A stretch of DNA of 64,000 nt from Gimesia aquarii (GCF_007748195.1 NZ_CP037920.1:5857800-5921799); one strand, 5' to 3'. Shown: positions 1 through 10,021, numbered from the stretch's first letter. Notes: a model not told the origin generated them from the letters alone. Translations and numbers: made by a program.

Positions 1-375
1 TCTCGATTCGAAGAATGCGCGACAATCATCAATGAACTGGAAGCGAGGGGGTTTCTGGAACCAGAAGCAGAGCAGATCAAATCACAACTCGAACTTCAGG
101 CAGCAGCAGATGAAGCAGGCGGTGTCGAGGAAGCAAGAGCGACTTTGGCTGCCGATCCGGAAAATGCGACTCTAAAAATTGCATTAGCAGATGCCCTGGC
201 GATTGCGAATAAACATGAAGAGGCTCTCGAAATCTGTCTTTCAATCATCGAACAAGATAAAACAGGAGTTGGAGTTGAAGCCAAAGAAACAGCGCTAAAA
301 ATCTTTGACGTACTTGGCCCGCAATCGACTCTAACAAGTACTTATCGCAAAAAACTGGCGACACTGCTTTATTAA
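1..375 (+). CDS. cnoX: CnoX/YbbN-like thioredoxin, C-terminal part (5' end outside window)
   Basis: The frame is open from base 1, so only the last 124 residues are visible. They match the helical tetratricopeptide tail of the CnoX (YbbN) family: an Asn-Pro-Glu-Asn-rich helix pair followed by the typical ending (ETALKIFDVLG ... YRKKLATLLY). CnoX proteins are thioredoxin-fold holdases that protect proteins under oxidative or chlorine stress and pass them to chaperones; whether this one has a CxxC site cannot be seen. It converges on the ExbD-like gene with only 8 bases between the stops. An alternative reading is a generic TPR protein, but the ending is characteristic. Confidence 0.75.
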   Translation, partial: SRFEECATIINELEARGFLEPEAEQIKSQLELQAAADEAGGVEEARATLAADPENATLKIALADALAIANKHEEALEICLSIIEQDKTGVGVEAKETALKIFDVLGPQSTLTSTYRKKLATLLY

Positions 376-383
376 TGATGTGA

Positions 384-1544
384 TCATTGTCCGGCAGATC
401 TGGTTCCCTGCGGAGAACCTGCAATCGGTACTCCAAATGGTAAAGGACGACCAGCGACTTGATAGCCTAAAGAGTGCGCATGTTTCTGTAAGGCACGATA
501 AAGCTCAAAGCTATCAGGATAGACCCAGAATGTGAGCGTAGAACCTGTCCCGATATCCGTTAATGCCTGATAAAATCGAGATTGAACCTGAAGTGCGACT
601 TCTTCATTCTCTTCACGCACATCATCATCGCGATCAATTTCCCATTTTGTTACTCCAACGCGAAATCCTCTACTGCCTCCATTCCTTAATTGGTCTATAG
701 CCGAGAGTACCTGTCGTTCAACCACATACTTCATGGTATACCCTCGGATGGGTCCCACCTTACCGTGGTGTTCCCGATATTTGGCAAGCCAATTTCCACG
801 TTTCAGGACCTGATCTCTCAAATCATCAAGTAGTTCGTTGATCGGCACATAAGATACTTTGTTTTCAGAAAGTAAAAAGTGCCACTCTTTATCAGTCACC
901 AACTGACTAACGGGAGTCAACCGATGCTTCAATTGCTTCACTTCATCGCGCGGTACGGAAACCTGTCGAGACTGGGCCACGACCCGTTCCAGCTCTCTTT
1001 GTGTTTCTTTATTCGACTTCACTAAACCTAGTAACTTTTCATAACGCTCTTCTAACGTATCGCTTTTTTGTTCAAGCTGAGAAACTAATGATTGTACTTT
1101 TCCGCTGACAGTCTGTTTTTGGAACAATAATTCCTGCGCACCGATTTTTCGACTTTGCATCACTTGATCCAACTCTGACAACTCTGCTTCCATTCTCCGT
1201 ACTTCACTAAGCAATTCTGCAGAAGGTTCTTGGTAGATAATTCTTGGTTGTTGAGGAACAATTTGCTTCGGTTCAGGTGCCTGTTGAGTAAGAAGCAGCC
1301 CAGGCGCTTCTGTTGTCGGTGGATCTGGTTCTATTTTGGGAAGAAATGTCTCTAAATCAGTATCAATAATTTCTGGTTGTGGTGGACTAAGCGGTTGGTT
1401 CTCAGTCATCGTAACCGGAGCCTGACTCATCCTGACACCAGCAATCACAATCAAAATAATGAGAATCCCCACAATATTGGCAACGATATCCAAAAAGGAA
1501 TCAGAACCAAAATTAGCTTCCCCCTGTGGTGTGCGGCGACTCAT
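384..1544 (-). CDS. ExbD/TolR-like membrane protein with long periplasmic coiled coil
   Basis: This 386-residue protein has a short basic cytoplasmic N-terminus and a single membrane segment (about residues 16-37, SFLDIVANIVGILIILIVIAG). The Asp at residue 19 sits where ExbD/TolR carry their proton-relay Asp. A Pro-rich linker (50-105), a predicted coiled coil (about 105-200) and a globular C-terminus follow, so it is far longer than a classical ExbD (about 140 residues). It is the last gene of a minus-strand operon, starting one base after the stop of the 745-residue gene. The role by family is coupling the proton gradient to envelope work with an ExbB-type channel; the substrate is unknown. 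No TonB gene is nearby. Confidence 0.7.
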   Translation of the reverse strand: MSRRTPQGEANFGSDSFLDIVANIVGILIILIVIAGVRMSQAPVTMTENQPLSPPQPEIIDTDLETFLPKIEPDPPTTEAPGLLLTQQAPEPKQIVPQQPRIIYQEPSAELLSEVRRMEAELSELDQVMQSRKIGAQELLFQKQTVSGKVQSLVSQLEQKSDTLEERYEKLLGLVKSNKETQRELERVVAQSRQVSVPRDEVKQLKHRLTPVSQLVTDKEWHFLLSENKVSYVPINELLDDLRDQVLKRGNWLAKYREHHGKVGPIRGYTMKYVVERQVLSAIDQLRNGGSRGFRVGVTKWEIDRDDDVREENEEVALQVQSRFYQALTDIGTGSTLTFWVYPDSFELYRALQKHAHSLGYQVAGRPLPFGVPIAGSPQGTRSAGQ

Positions 1545-1545
1545 G

Positions 1546-3783
1546 TTATTGCTCCTTCTCAGATTGGGGAGAAGAAATGGCTGGCAAAGGATCTAATGTA
1601 TGTTTCGCCGCTGTCTGTAAACCCATTTTCTGGGCTGACGATTTCAATCGTTCATAAAACTGATTCCCGCCCGGACTGACCGTAAACTGAATCGTGGGAA
1701 CCCAGTAAAAACCTTTTGGTGCCGGCCCCCAGTCATTAACGTGCTGATCCATCACCATAATCATTGACTGTAATAACTCTTCTTGAGTCACTCCCTGATT
1801 AAGCTTCACACTTTGATTTTCACCAACGATAATTCTGTCGGCTCCCACCTGAACCAAAATCTCTCTTTCGAAACCGATCCCTGATCGAGATTGATGGGGG
1901 CGCCAGCGTTTTTTGTTTGCAGACTCTATTTCTGAATGAGGGTTACCTTTACTTCGATTAAAAGCGAATGAACTCATACTGTTTCCTGCGCCTGAAGCAG
2001 ATTTCCCGGGAGGGGCTCCTGACGAACGAGCCTGCGATTGAAGGCTTCTTCTCTCTACTTTCGAAATTTTTGATCCAGCTTGGGTTTGGTTTTCGTCATT
2101 TTGCGTTCTTTGGCTTTGAGCTCCTTCCCTTCCAAATGCGTTTTCAATCAGGCGATCTGTAGCAGACATCGTTGCGGACCTGCTTCGCTGCTCCTCTTTT
2201 CGAATGTCTGAAACGCCACTCGTTTGTGTACTATCAAGAGTAACTAAATGTTGCTCTGCCTGCTGTTTGAGTTGGTCACGTCCCATTACTTTTGCCTGCT
2301 TCAATCCGACACCATTACTTTTGCCTTGGCCCTGACCACTTTGTGCTTTTAAATCTGCAAGATCATAAACTTCAGCTCTTTGTCGACTTCCGGGGATTCG
2401 CTTGAATGTGTCAGCTTCTTTTAATGTGTCAGCTTCTTTTAGTGTTGAGACAGAGTGTTTTCTGGAATTCAATCCTTGTTGTTCAGAATCGGAAGTTCCT
2501 TCACCTTCGTCAGCTACAATATGTCGTTGATTTGCGAGTCGTTGTAAGTACTTTGCACGTGCCAGTTGCTGTCGAGCAGTTAATACGTCACTAAAACGAG
2601 ACTCACCATCAGTTGCTCCACGCTTACGGGTTGCCCGTTTTCGTGGCTGTTGATGTGATCCTGCCCCCGTTCCCAACTCATCTTCAGGTTCAATAACTCG
2701 TACCATGCCGGTACGAGCATCAAATTGTAGTCTGCGGCCTCCGGAACCTGATCCTTCCTGATGCTGTTGTAACTGTGAGACAAGTTGTTTACGTTCACTT
2801 AAAACTCGATCGATAGCATCCTGACAAACCTGTTCTGCCATTAAATCTTTTTCAGGTAGCTCAAAATCCCAATCTGCATCAATAAGCTCATAACCAGAAT
2901 CTAGTTTCAAATTGTTTAGCAACTTTCTCGCAACATAATAGCCCACACTTCCACTTGGTCTGATCAAAATCAAAACATAGGGTTCCTGATTAGGTTGCTG
3001 ACTTTTATTCTGCCAATGTTTTACTAATGCTTGCGTACCAGCTAGCAAAGGATTGTATCCAGGTGTAAAGTCTTTTAAATCATCCGGAGTCAAAGTGATT
3101 CCTTCTGGAAGAAACGTCAGCCCCTTATCAGTACATTCGATCAGAATAGGCCGTTTCGCAGTCCCGGTTTGGCCATCATATGGAATCACAGAATATTTAC
3201 TTCGAGCAGTCTTTTGTGACTGTTTTTTCTCTTTAAGTGAATGTAATTCTTCTTGAAGCAGTTCAGCAACACGGAGTTTCTGCTTCGTAATTTGCACCAT
3301 TTTATCATTGAGTTCTTGATCTTTTTGACTTAACACTTGAAGTTGTTGTTTGCTCTCAATCAATAGTTTCTCAGATTGATTCAGTTCATTTTTCAATCGG
3401 ATCAAATTTTGATTCTGCGATTTCAGATGAGCTAGCTTTTTTGCTCTTTCTAGACTTAAGGCTCTTAACTTGGCTTCCTGCTCTAAAGCTAGATTAATCA
3501 CTTGAGGTTCTGGCTCTGTGATAATAACAGGCTCTTCCGGTCTTATTATTTGCGGTGCAGGTATTTCCGGTTCAAGAACTTCTGCAGCAAATAACACAGG
3601 AGGATAAAAGTCTTCATCGACCACCTCTTCCACGGAGACGCTTTGTACCTGCTGCAATGCCTGGTGACGGATGCGGCGCGTGGTAACGACCAACAGAAAA
3701 ATCAAAGCCCCCATCGCACAAATAAGAACCGCTAAAAACGGAAATAGCGATACCGAACGTGTTTCGCGACCATGCTTACTCAT
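1546..3783 (-). CDS. Single-TM coiled-coil envelope protein, second ExbD-like partner
   Basis: The protein has 745 residues. The N-terminus has the same layout as its downstream neighbour: basic leader, one membrane segment (about 12-34, SLFPFLAVLICAMGALIFLL), acidic Pro-rich linker and coiled coil (about 100-190). The membrane segment has no Asp. A folded region at about 205-335 is followed by a long Ser/Gln/Arg-rich stretch (about 340-630) and a second folded region (about 640-730). The low-complexity part holds a short in-frame tandem duplication. It lies between the ExbB-like and ExbD-like genes, so it is probably a third subunit of that motor. I recognise no named family outside the ExbD-like N-terminus. 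Confidence 0.6.
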   Translation of the reverse strand: MSKHGRETRSVSLFPFLAVLICAMGALIFLLVVTTRRIRHQALQQVQSVSVEEVVDEDFYPPVLFAAEVLEPEIPAPQIIRPEEPVIITEPEPQVINLALEQEAKLRALSLERAKKLAHLKSQNQNLIRLKNELNQSEKLLIESKQQLQVLSQKDQELNDKMVQITKQKLRVAELLQEELHSLKEKKQSQKTARSKYSVIPYDGQTGTAKRPILIECTDKGLTFLPEGITLTPDDLKDFTPGYNPLLAGTQALVKHWQNKSQQPNQEPYVLILIRPSGSVGYYVARKLLNNLKLDSGYELIDADWDFELPEKDLMAEQVCQDAIDRVLSERKQLVSQLQQHQEGSGSGGRRLQFDARTGMVRVIEPEDELGTGAGSHQQPRKRATRKRGATDGESRFSDVLTARQQLARAKYLQRLANQRHIVADEGEGTSDSEQQGLNSRKHSVSTLKEADTLKEADTFKRIPGSRQRAEVYDLADLKAQSGQGQGKSNGVGLKQAKVMGRDQLKQQAEQHLVTLDSTQTSGVSDIRKEEQRSRSATMSATDRLIENAFGREGAQSQRTQNDENQTQAGSKISKVERRSLQSQARSSGAPPGKSASGAGNSMSSFAFNRSKGNPHSEIESANKKRWRPHQSRSGIGFEREILVQVGADRIIVGENQSVKLNQGVTQEELLQSMIMVMDQHVNDWGPAPKGFYWVPTIQFTVSPGGNQFYERLKSSAQKMGLQTAAKHTLDPLPAISSPQSEKEQ
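2405..2440. repeat. Two perfect tandem copies of an 18-bp unit inside the 745-aa gene
   Basis: The unit aatgtgtcagcttctttt occurs twice head to tail (2405-2422 and 2423-2440). It encodes a repeated LKEADT segment in the low-complexity part of the protein and preserves the frame. It is a simple slippage-type duplication. Confidence 0.85.
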
Positions 3784-3852
3784 GAATTAAACCGGGGAAA
3801 TAGACTTCGTTCAGTATGAAATAAATAAGAATCGCAACATCCGTTTTCAATA

Positions 3853-5343
3853 TCAAGCAGCATTGTTTCGATTTGATCGAGCTGTGAGTAGATGTACTGC
3901 CGCACTTAAACTATGCAAAGTTTCTTCAAAAGTCTCTGCTGCACGAATTGCATCCAGATTTTCATTTAATCTATTTTGTAAACCAACAAGATGCTCTTCC
4001 TGGCCAACTATTTTCAAGAGGTTTTCACTCTGCGAATTGAGAGCTTCAATCTGTAAAGTCGAAACTTCAGATGTTTCTTTCAACTGATGATTCCACTGTC
4101 TGACTTCACCAGCTATTTCTTTAGTGGCTTCCTCGATTTGTAATGTCTGTCGTGTTTGTGCCGATATCACATCCTGATGGACTTCGTTCCAAATCTGGGC
4201 CAGATGCTTTGAAAACTGACTGTTCGATTCTTTCTGTGTTTCCTGCCAGCGAGTCATCATGAGCTCAATTTGTTCGGTAGTGGATTGATAGGCACTCAGG
4301 AACTCGTTACGCAATGATTCCAATTGTGAAGAGTGAGTATCTAGAGTATTTGACATTCCTTGCTGCATCGAATGATCAAAATTGACTTGTTGCCGCTCCA
4401 TTACCTCGTTCCAGCGACTCCGCAATGACTCCAGGTTTTGCTGCCAAAGCTCTGTTTGGCGCTGTATCATTTCTTCTGTACTCTGAACCAATTGCTGGGC
4501 TGCCTCTGCTTCTGCTAGCTCTAACGGACTAACAGACTTTTCTGAAACACTCATACAAGTCGCAATATTTTGAATACCAAACAGCTCAATTTTCTCAAGT
4601 TGTTTTTGTTCCATTCGTTCAACAACAAAAGTCGAAAAGACCAAAACCAAAGACAAACCCAGTGCCAATGCCGTCGTATCAAAGGCAACCGCTAATCCAC
4701 CAGTTACTTCTGATAGAGAGGTATCCAGTTGATCGGGTGTCACATTGGCAATTGCGATCGTGATACCAATTACCGTTCCCAGAAATCCGATAATGGGAAC
4801 TGCCCAGGTAATTGTTCGAATGAGAGAATAGCTGGCATGCATCTGCTCAGATGCCAGTTCCGCGAGATACTTGAGATGCTCATCAAGATCCTGAACAGAC
4901 CTTCGTGCTTTCACATAGGAAACTACATCCTGTAGTCTTTTGCCAAGATAAGTCTCTCCAATCCAACCGGGAAGAATTTCAACCTGATCCTCAAAAACAT
5001 CAATTCGCTCGTTAATGTCTTCAACTTCACCTATCGTTTCCCAATCAATGTTTGTTTCTGTTAATGATTTATTCTGGCCATGCATACCGATGCCCTTCAC
5101 ACCGATAATTGCCATACCAATAAAGAAGAGAGCAGTCGTTGCGTATTCAAGCGGATGACTACAAAAATACCGTTCTACGAGCGCCTGATATAAAGGAAGA
5201 TGTGGAATCAGCGCGTAAAATCCAAAGGTGGCAGCTGTCCCCCAAAAAAGGGGAGATTTCAGGACTGCTTTTGACCAATTCAACAAGTGATCTTCTTTTT
5301 CACTTTTCGTCAGCAATTCTGCATGTTCCATCTGTATGCTCAC
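3853..5343 (-). CDS. MotA/TolQ/ExbB-type proton channel with C-terminal coiled coil
   Basis: This 496-residue protein carries the ExbB/TolQ channel core. Membrane segments lie at about 31-50, 67-85, 175-200 and 217-241, the third with the family motif GFLGTVIGI (186-194) and the fourth with LAVAFDTTALALGL. Residues 260-490 form a long Gln/Glu-rich predicted coiled coil, which is not part of a standard ExbB (about 240 residues). It is the first gene of the operon continuing into the 745-residue and ExbD-like genes. ExbB proteins form pentameric proton channels in the inner membrane around ExbD. The long tail suggests a dedicated partner rather than general TonB energisation. The start is the ATG at 5343. 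Confidence 0.85.
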   Translation of the reverse strand: MSIQMEHAELLTKSEKEDHLLNWSKAVLKSPLFWGTAATFGFYALIPHLPLYQALVERYFCSHPLEYATTALFFIGMAIIGVKGIGMHGQNKSLTETNIDWETIGEVEDINERIDVFEDQVEILPGWIGETYLGKRLQDVVSYVKARRSVQDLDEHLKYLAELASEQMHASYSLIRTITWAVPIIGFLGTVIGITIAIANVTPDQLDTSLSEVTGGLAVAFDTTALALGLSLVLVFSTFVVERMEQKQLEKIELFGIQNIATCMSVSEKSVSPLELAEAEAAQQLVQSTEEMIQRQTELWQQNLESLRSRWNEVMERQQVNFDHSMQQGMSNTLDTHSSQLESLRNEFLSAYQSTTEQIELMMTRWQETQKESNSQFSKHLAQIWNEVHQDVISAQTRQTLQIEEATKEIAGEVRQWNHQLKETSEVSTLQIEALNSQSENLLKIVGQEEHLVGLQNRLNENLDAIRAAETFEETLHSLSAAVHLLTARSNRNNAA

Positions 5344-5909
5344 ATCCTAAAAGGCACGGGTGCTCTATCGAACTTAGTGTTTGGATTTAACCCCATAGGG
5401 GTCGTACCGTTTGAGGTCCATCACCTTCTTGCGAAAGCCGATAAACTCGTGGTAATACCTAAAAAACTGGTGATAATGAACTCTTATCAGAGTTTTGTGA
5501 TCAGAGTCGATTTTGATTCCATTTATGGAAAATCACTCAATTACCTGTCACTTGAGTAATACGCATATTCGTTATAATCGACATATTGTGACATCCAAGT
5601 TGAAGAAAAGTTCGGTCTCACGTTGAGAAGGAAAAAGTAATCAAATCCATCCACATGAACACTATCTAATATAGGCAAAACCGATGATGAGTTCTTTGAT
5701 GAATATTTTTCGATAAACTGCTTTGACAATTGAAGTTAGAATTCACAAACTGGATGCCGTTTTGACTCCAAACTACTAAAAAGAAAAATTGCTTCAGGGA
5801 TTCAGTCTTTTTGGACTGTTCACGAAGGAAACAGGCTGTTTTACTGCTGATTGGTAGTTGTCTTTGTTCATTTTATTATTTTCTGATTCAAACATTCACG
5901 TTTGCTAAT
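5344..5909. other. Intergenic region between divergent ExbB-like and orphan genes
   Basis: This is AT-rich and must hold promoters in both directions. Visible elements are a small inverted repeat ACCCC-ATA-GGGGT (5390-5402) close to the ExbB start, another AACTCT-TATC-AGAGTT (5479-5494), and a TATAAT hexamer on the plus strand (5573-5578) with only a poor -35 match. Short frames in this interval lack coding character. Confidence 0.4.
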
Positions 5910-8900
5910 ATGACTACATCGCGAAATCATAGCTCGGGACAAAATTCATTACCTACCGTTGATAAACTGATCACACGGGAGATTTTGGGATATCTGAATT
6001 TTTCCAATGGAAAACCTGATCCCAAGTTTCGCTTTAACTGGAATCAACTCTTTTCCGAATTAGATAGGCTTCCTTCTGCAGAAATACTCTACTCGCTTTT
6101 GTCCTCTGAACTGAATGCACTCAAAGGCACAACTCCGGCTTTCCAGGAAATCAAGCAGGCGGAAAATGTGCTTCGAATCGCTTTCAAGGAATGCCTGCCT
6201 CAATACAAGCAGCATCATCGCGATTTGTTATTTCATGTCACAGAACAAGAGTTTTTACAGCCTTATTTTTTGGCAGTTCTGTTTGAAGCGATCCTCGAAC
6301 AGGAAACTCCCTGGGAATCAGACGCACATGTCATTCAAGGGGCGATTGATAAACTAAATGATTTTGTCGGTTTTCGACCTGTAGCAATTCTTGAGAATAA
6401 CCAAAAAATGCAGGTTTACCCGCATGAGAAATTTCGCCCTATTCCTCTCTACTTTCGTGAAAGCGGTGTTGCCTGTGGAAGATATCAGCGATTAATCGAA
6501 TTCACCCTTAAGACGTTACAATCCACCCCGAACGATCTGTTGCACCAGGCGCATTTTGGACTGGATAAAATGGATGAAATCGCTATTGATTTACGTGCAC
6601 ACGATCACCTGCATCCCGTTAATAAACGAACCAACTATATGTTTGGGGAATGGGATCCCCACACCATAGACAACCAGGGTTACTATCGTCGGTTTATTAT
6701 CCGTAAATTAATTCTTGACTCATTGTTAGCCTGGATCGACGAAAACAAAGAGCTGCCTCTGCAAGAACGCTTACAGGATGCTGCCGCTGTCTTGAGTGGT
6801 ACTATGCTGATGGCGTCTTCGATTAGTGGATCAGGGCCAGATACTCATTCTAGTGAAACCAGCTTAACGTCACTACTTCCTAAAGTCGCCCGGCAGCGTG
6901 ATGACTATTACAATCGACTATTGGCTTCTGCTTCAGGACAGCGTGCAGAAAGGCTACTGAAAGAAGCAAAACAGTCACAACAACCGTTTGGACACATACG
7001 TCATTATCTGAATTTACATTTAGCACGTTACGGAGCGCAACAGGTACAGCATCGCCAGCTTTCAAGGATTTATGCACGCATGGGTTTCGCAACAGCGGCT
7101 CGTTGTGAAGCCGCTGTTATTCCGTGCACTTCAGTTCGATTCGAGTGTGAAATCCAATGGAGAGTGACCTTGGTTCACCTTCATTTAGAACGATATGAAC
7201 TAGAAGAAGCCTGGAATCTCATACCCGAAATAGAGGATTTTTTAACAAGGGGTATCGAATGCGGAGCATTAATTGACCCCTGGAATATCTTAGGGTTTCA
7301 AGGTTTATTTCCGCTTTTCATTTCTCGTGAAGACAGCATACCTGATCAACGTAGCGAAGTCCTCCTTGATCTGATGGAAGAAATTTTTTCTGCCTATTCA
7401 GCAACTCTCAGTGAAGCGGCTGCTCAAGGAAACAATAAGCTCAAACTTCAAATTTCTGATCGTTTTCAAAAATTGGCAGAGAAATGGGATCGCTATGCCA
7501 CAACTACGGTTGAAGATTTACCTCAGGTCAATGGTCAGGACTCATTTGAATCAGCGGCACATGTTTCGCAAATTCTGACAGAGTGGAAGAACGGAGGAGA
7601 ATCTGTAGGAGATATCTCATTCTGGAGACAGCACGTTGACCGGTTCGAATCTGCAAAAGCATATGCATTAACGGTCGATGCACTCTTGCAAAAACGAGAC
7701 CATGTCGCTGCTATCGGGCTAATCATGCAATGGCTCAGTCAAGTTGATCAAACCGGACTTGAATCGGGACCTTATTCGATTCATGCCGTACTACTACAAT
7801 GGATGCGTCAACTCACATCCAACCTTGATCCGAATACGATCGCAGGAAACTGTCATTCCATTCGCAAGATGTTCGATTATCTGGAAGCCAATGCTGCCGA
7901 TTATTGGTCGGTGCCTCGTTTTGACGCAGTCTTACCTGCTCCTGAAAAAGAAATTGAAGATCCTTTCGAAGATAATCTTGAAGATCAGGACGAGGAAGAT
8001 TCTCTGTTCGATGCCGCATATGAAAATGTCACATTTCGAGACAGTGCCGACGATGGTGTCCAAGGTGAGATGATGGACTCTGGATACTCATCCAGTAACT
8101 CTGAAATCGAATCTATCAATCGGCAACTGGAACCACGACTCAAGTTTTTGAATACACTTTCTCAACTTTGGCAAATCTCAGCAGCCTTTTTCTGTGAATC
8201 AGAGATCATCCTGCATAAAGAACAAGCCGATAACTCCCAACTTAAAGAACAGCCACAGTTGTTTGACCTTTCAACCAAACAGTCCATCGAAGGCTGGATC
8301 CAACATACCGAACACTTGCAACAGGAATTAGTGGTTTTACTCAACTCAATTTGGAATTATCAAATTCCTAAACCGAGTGGAGATCATGATTCAAATATTG
8401 AATATGATTTACAGCTCCAGACAAAATTTTATTTGATGCATGCCATTATCATAACAACGGTCAATTGTCGTTCTGCAAGGTTAATGCTGCTCTCTACACT
8501 TCCAAAGTCCGAGTCAGAACCAGAACTTACGGAAAATGAGAAAATACTGGTTCCCATCTATCGCGGAGTACTCACTCGAGACATCGACCTGGTGCAAAAA
8601 GAATTTCCAACATTTTTGAGTCACATTTCAGAGACGCCACTTCTATATACTCCCCTGGATCAAGGCGGAAAACCAAATGTTGTTCTGAAAGTTCGGTCAT
8701 TGCAAATGATCTTACGGTTTCTACTATCACAGTTACCCAGTTTGGGAATGCTACGTGAAACCTGGCAATTATTAAAAACCGTATACCGAATGGAGCGTTC
8801 TTCACGTCCGGAAGGGATTGCAGTGAGTGAATTTGATCGCCTCTTTAGAACGGCGTTGAGAAGTTCCCTCTCAGCAATTATTCGATCGGCACATGCTTGG

Positions 8901-9929
8901 GATTCTGAGCAATTGGACGATGAAAAATTGATTGATATTGCAGGAAAACTCGTCGAAAAATATCGAGAACAATGGCTCAAACATAGTCGCACAATGCGAC
9001 TTTCCAGTGCCGAAGCGTTGAATCAGGAATTTGTCTGGATGGAAGTGAAACAGTTCATCCAACAGTATGGATCGGAATTGTTCCACGCCCAATATCTCAC
9101 GCTGGGAAATCTGCGGGCCATTCTACATAACGGAATCGAACAATACCTGAATTACTTGGCAGAGTACCATGAACCTGCCAAGCCTATGCTTCTGCTCACT
9201 GATCTTGAAGAGGGTGAAATTGACATGGATGAAGCAGTGTCTAATCTCAAGGTCATCTTCGATTCCGTTGTTGATAAATTCGATCGATTCGTAGAGTACA
9301 ATAGCACAACCACTCAATCAGACTACGGCGAAATGTTCTACTGTTTGTTAGACTTTTTACGTATCGAAGCCGCTTATGAACGTGATGATTGGAAAATGGT
9401 CCCATTGTTGATCGCCCATAAAGTTCTCGCCCAAGAAGACCGCAACGAATCAGCATTAATTTGGGAAGCCGTCTTTGAAGCAAACTCTGAAGAGATTGCA
9501 AAAAAACATTTGAAAAAACTGAAACAAACCGAATCGGAATACAAAATTAATCTCCCACTGATTTCAGATCACCTGAATGAGAGATTTGTTAAACCATTGG
9601 CGGTAAACCGAATGATGGCACTTGTACCCCGTGCCATGAAAGATGCCCGTAATGGAAACGAAGACTCTGCTGCTTTTTCGATTCTCAGAGAGGAAATCGA
9701 ACGTTACCTGGCATCTACAATCGGTTCAGGAATTGATGTGCCTGACTGGATGAGAAATCTGGAAGATGAAATTGATCGATTAGACGAAAAAGTCACCAGT
9801 GAGCAGTATGACATCGAAACAGAAATTAAACTGTCACCAGTTCCAATGTCTCTCGATGATATCAAAAAACAACTGAAATTATGGAATCAACCACTGGCTC
9901 GCAATCGAAAGAAAAAGAAAAAAGAGTAA
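5910..9929 (+). CDS. Large conserved-looking hypothetical protein (1339 aa)
   Basis: I do not recognise this family. The frame can be read back to a TTG at 5811, but the 33 extra residues are Cys/Phe-rich and non-coding in character, so I take the ATG at 5910 (MTTSRNHSS). The protein appears soluble, with no clear signal peptide or membrane helix from this start. It is mostly helical by composition, with an acidic disordered stretch at about residues 675-735 (rich in Glu/Asp/Ser) and a lysine-only tail (RNRKKKKKE). The mid part resembles helical-repeat scaffolds, but no TPR consensus is convincing. It is alone on its strand and ends at a hairpin shared with the convergent EF-G gene. Confidence 0.75.
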   Translation: MTTSRNHSSGQNSLPTVDKLITREILGYLNFSNGKPDPKFRFNWNQLFSELDRLPSAEILYSLLSSELNALKGTTPAFQEIKQAENVLRIAFKECLPQYKQHHRDLLFHVTEQEFLQPYFLAVLFEAILEQETPWESDAHVIQGAIDKLNDFVGFRPVAILENNQKMQVYPHEKFRPIPLYFRESGVACGRYQRLIEFTLKTLQSTPNDLLHQAHFGLDKMDEIAIDLRAHDHLHPVNKRTNYMFGEWDPHTIDNQGYYRRFIIRKLILDSLLAWIDENKELPLQERLQDAAAVLSGTMLMASSISGSGPDTHSSETSLTSLLPKVARQRDDYYNRLLASASGQRAERLLKEAKQSQQPFGHIRHYLNLHLARYGAQQVQHRQLSRIYARMGFATAARCEAAVIPCTSVRFECEIQWRVTLVHLHLERYELEEAWNLIPEIEDFLTRGIECGALIDPWNILGFQGLFPLFISREDSIPDQRSEVLLDLMEEIFSAYSATLSEAAAQGNNKLKLQISDRFQKLAEKWDRYATTTVEDLPQVNGQDSFESAAHVSQILTEWKNGGESVGDISFWRQHVDRFESAKAYALTVDALLQKRDHVAAIGLIMQWLSQVDQTGLESGPYSIHAVLLQWMRQLTSNLDPNTIAGNCHSIRKMFDYLEANAADYWSVPRFDAVLPAPEKEIEDPFEDNLEDQDEEDSLFDAAYENVTFRDSADDGVQGEMMDSGYSSSNSEIESINRQLEPRLKFLNTLSQLWQISAAFFCESEIILHKEQADNSQLKEQPQLFDLSTKQSIEGWIQHTEHLQQELVVLLNSIWNYQIPKPSGDHDSNIEYDLQLQTKFYLMHAIIITTVNCRSARLMLLSTLPKSESEPELTENEKILVPIYRGVLTRDIDLVQKEFPTFLSHISETPLLYTPLDQGGKPNVVLKVRSLQMILRFLLSQLPSLGMLRETWQLLKTVYRMERSSRPEGIAVSEFDRLFRTALRSSLSAIIRSAHAWDSEQLDDEKLIDIAGKLVEKYREQWLKHSRTMRLSSAEALNQEFVWMEVKQFIQQYGSELFHAQYLTLGNLRAILHNGIEQYLNYLAEYHEPAKPMLLLTDLEEGEIDMDEAVSNLKVIFDSVVDKFDRFVEYNSTTTQSDYGEMFYCLLDFLRIEAAYERDDWKMVPLLIAHKVLAQEDRNESALIWEAVFEANSEEIAKKHLKKLKQTESEYKINLPLISDHLNERFVKPLAVNRMMALVPRAMKDARNGNEDSAAFSILREEIERYLASTIGSGIDVPDWMRNLEDEIDRLDEKVTSEQYDIETEIKLSPVPMSLDDIKKQLKLWNQPLARNRKKKKKE

Positions 9930-9964
9930 ACACAAGACTCTTGCAAGCAATGAGCTGTGATCCC

Positions 9965-9991
9965 CGCCACAGTGAAGCAATCACTGTGGCG
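9965..9991. terminator. 11-bp perfect hairpin between convergent genes
   Basis: CGCCACAGTGA (9965-9975), loop AGCAA, then TCACTGTGGCG (9981-9991) form a perfect stem. It lies 35 bases after the orphan gene's stop and 30 bases beyond the EF-G stop, so it can serve both. Neither side has a clear T tract, so its efficiency as an intrinsic terminator is uncertain. Confidence 0.7.
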
Positions 9992-10021
9992 AGGAGAAAA
10001 CTGCGTTGGACTTAAGCCATC

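Noticed and set aside
5541-5729. 62-codon minus-strand frame in the gap before the orphan gene
   Set aside because: No ribosome site, no recognisable product, and the region is AT-rich spacer.
5811-5909. Upstream TTG start for the 1339-residue protein
   Set aside because: The extra residues are Cys/Phe-rich and unlike the rest of the protein, with no clear ribosome site; the ATG at 5910 is more likely. The stretch is somewhat hydrophobic, so a signal anchor cannot be wholly excluded.
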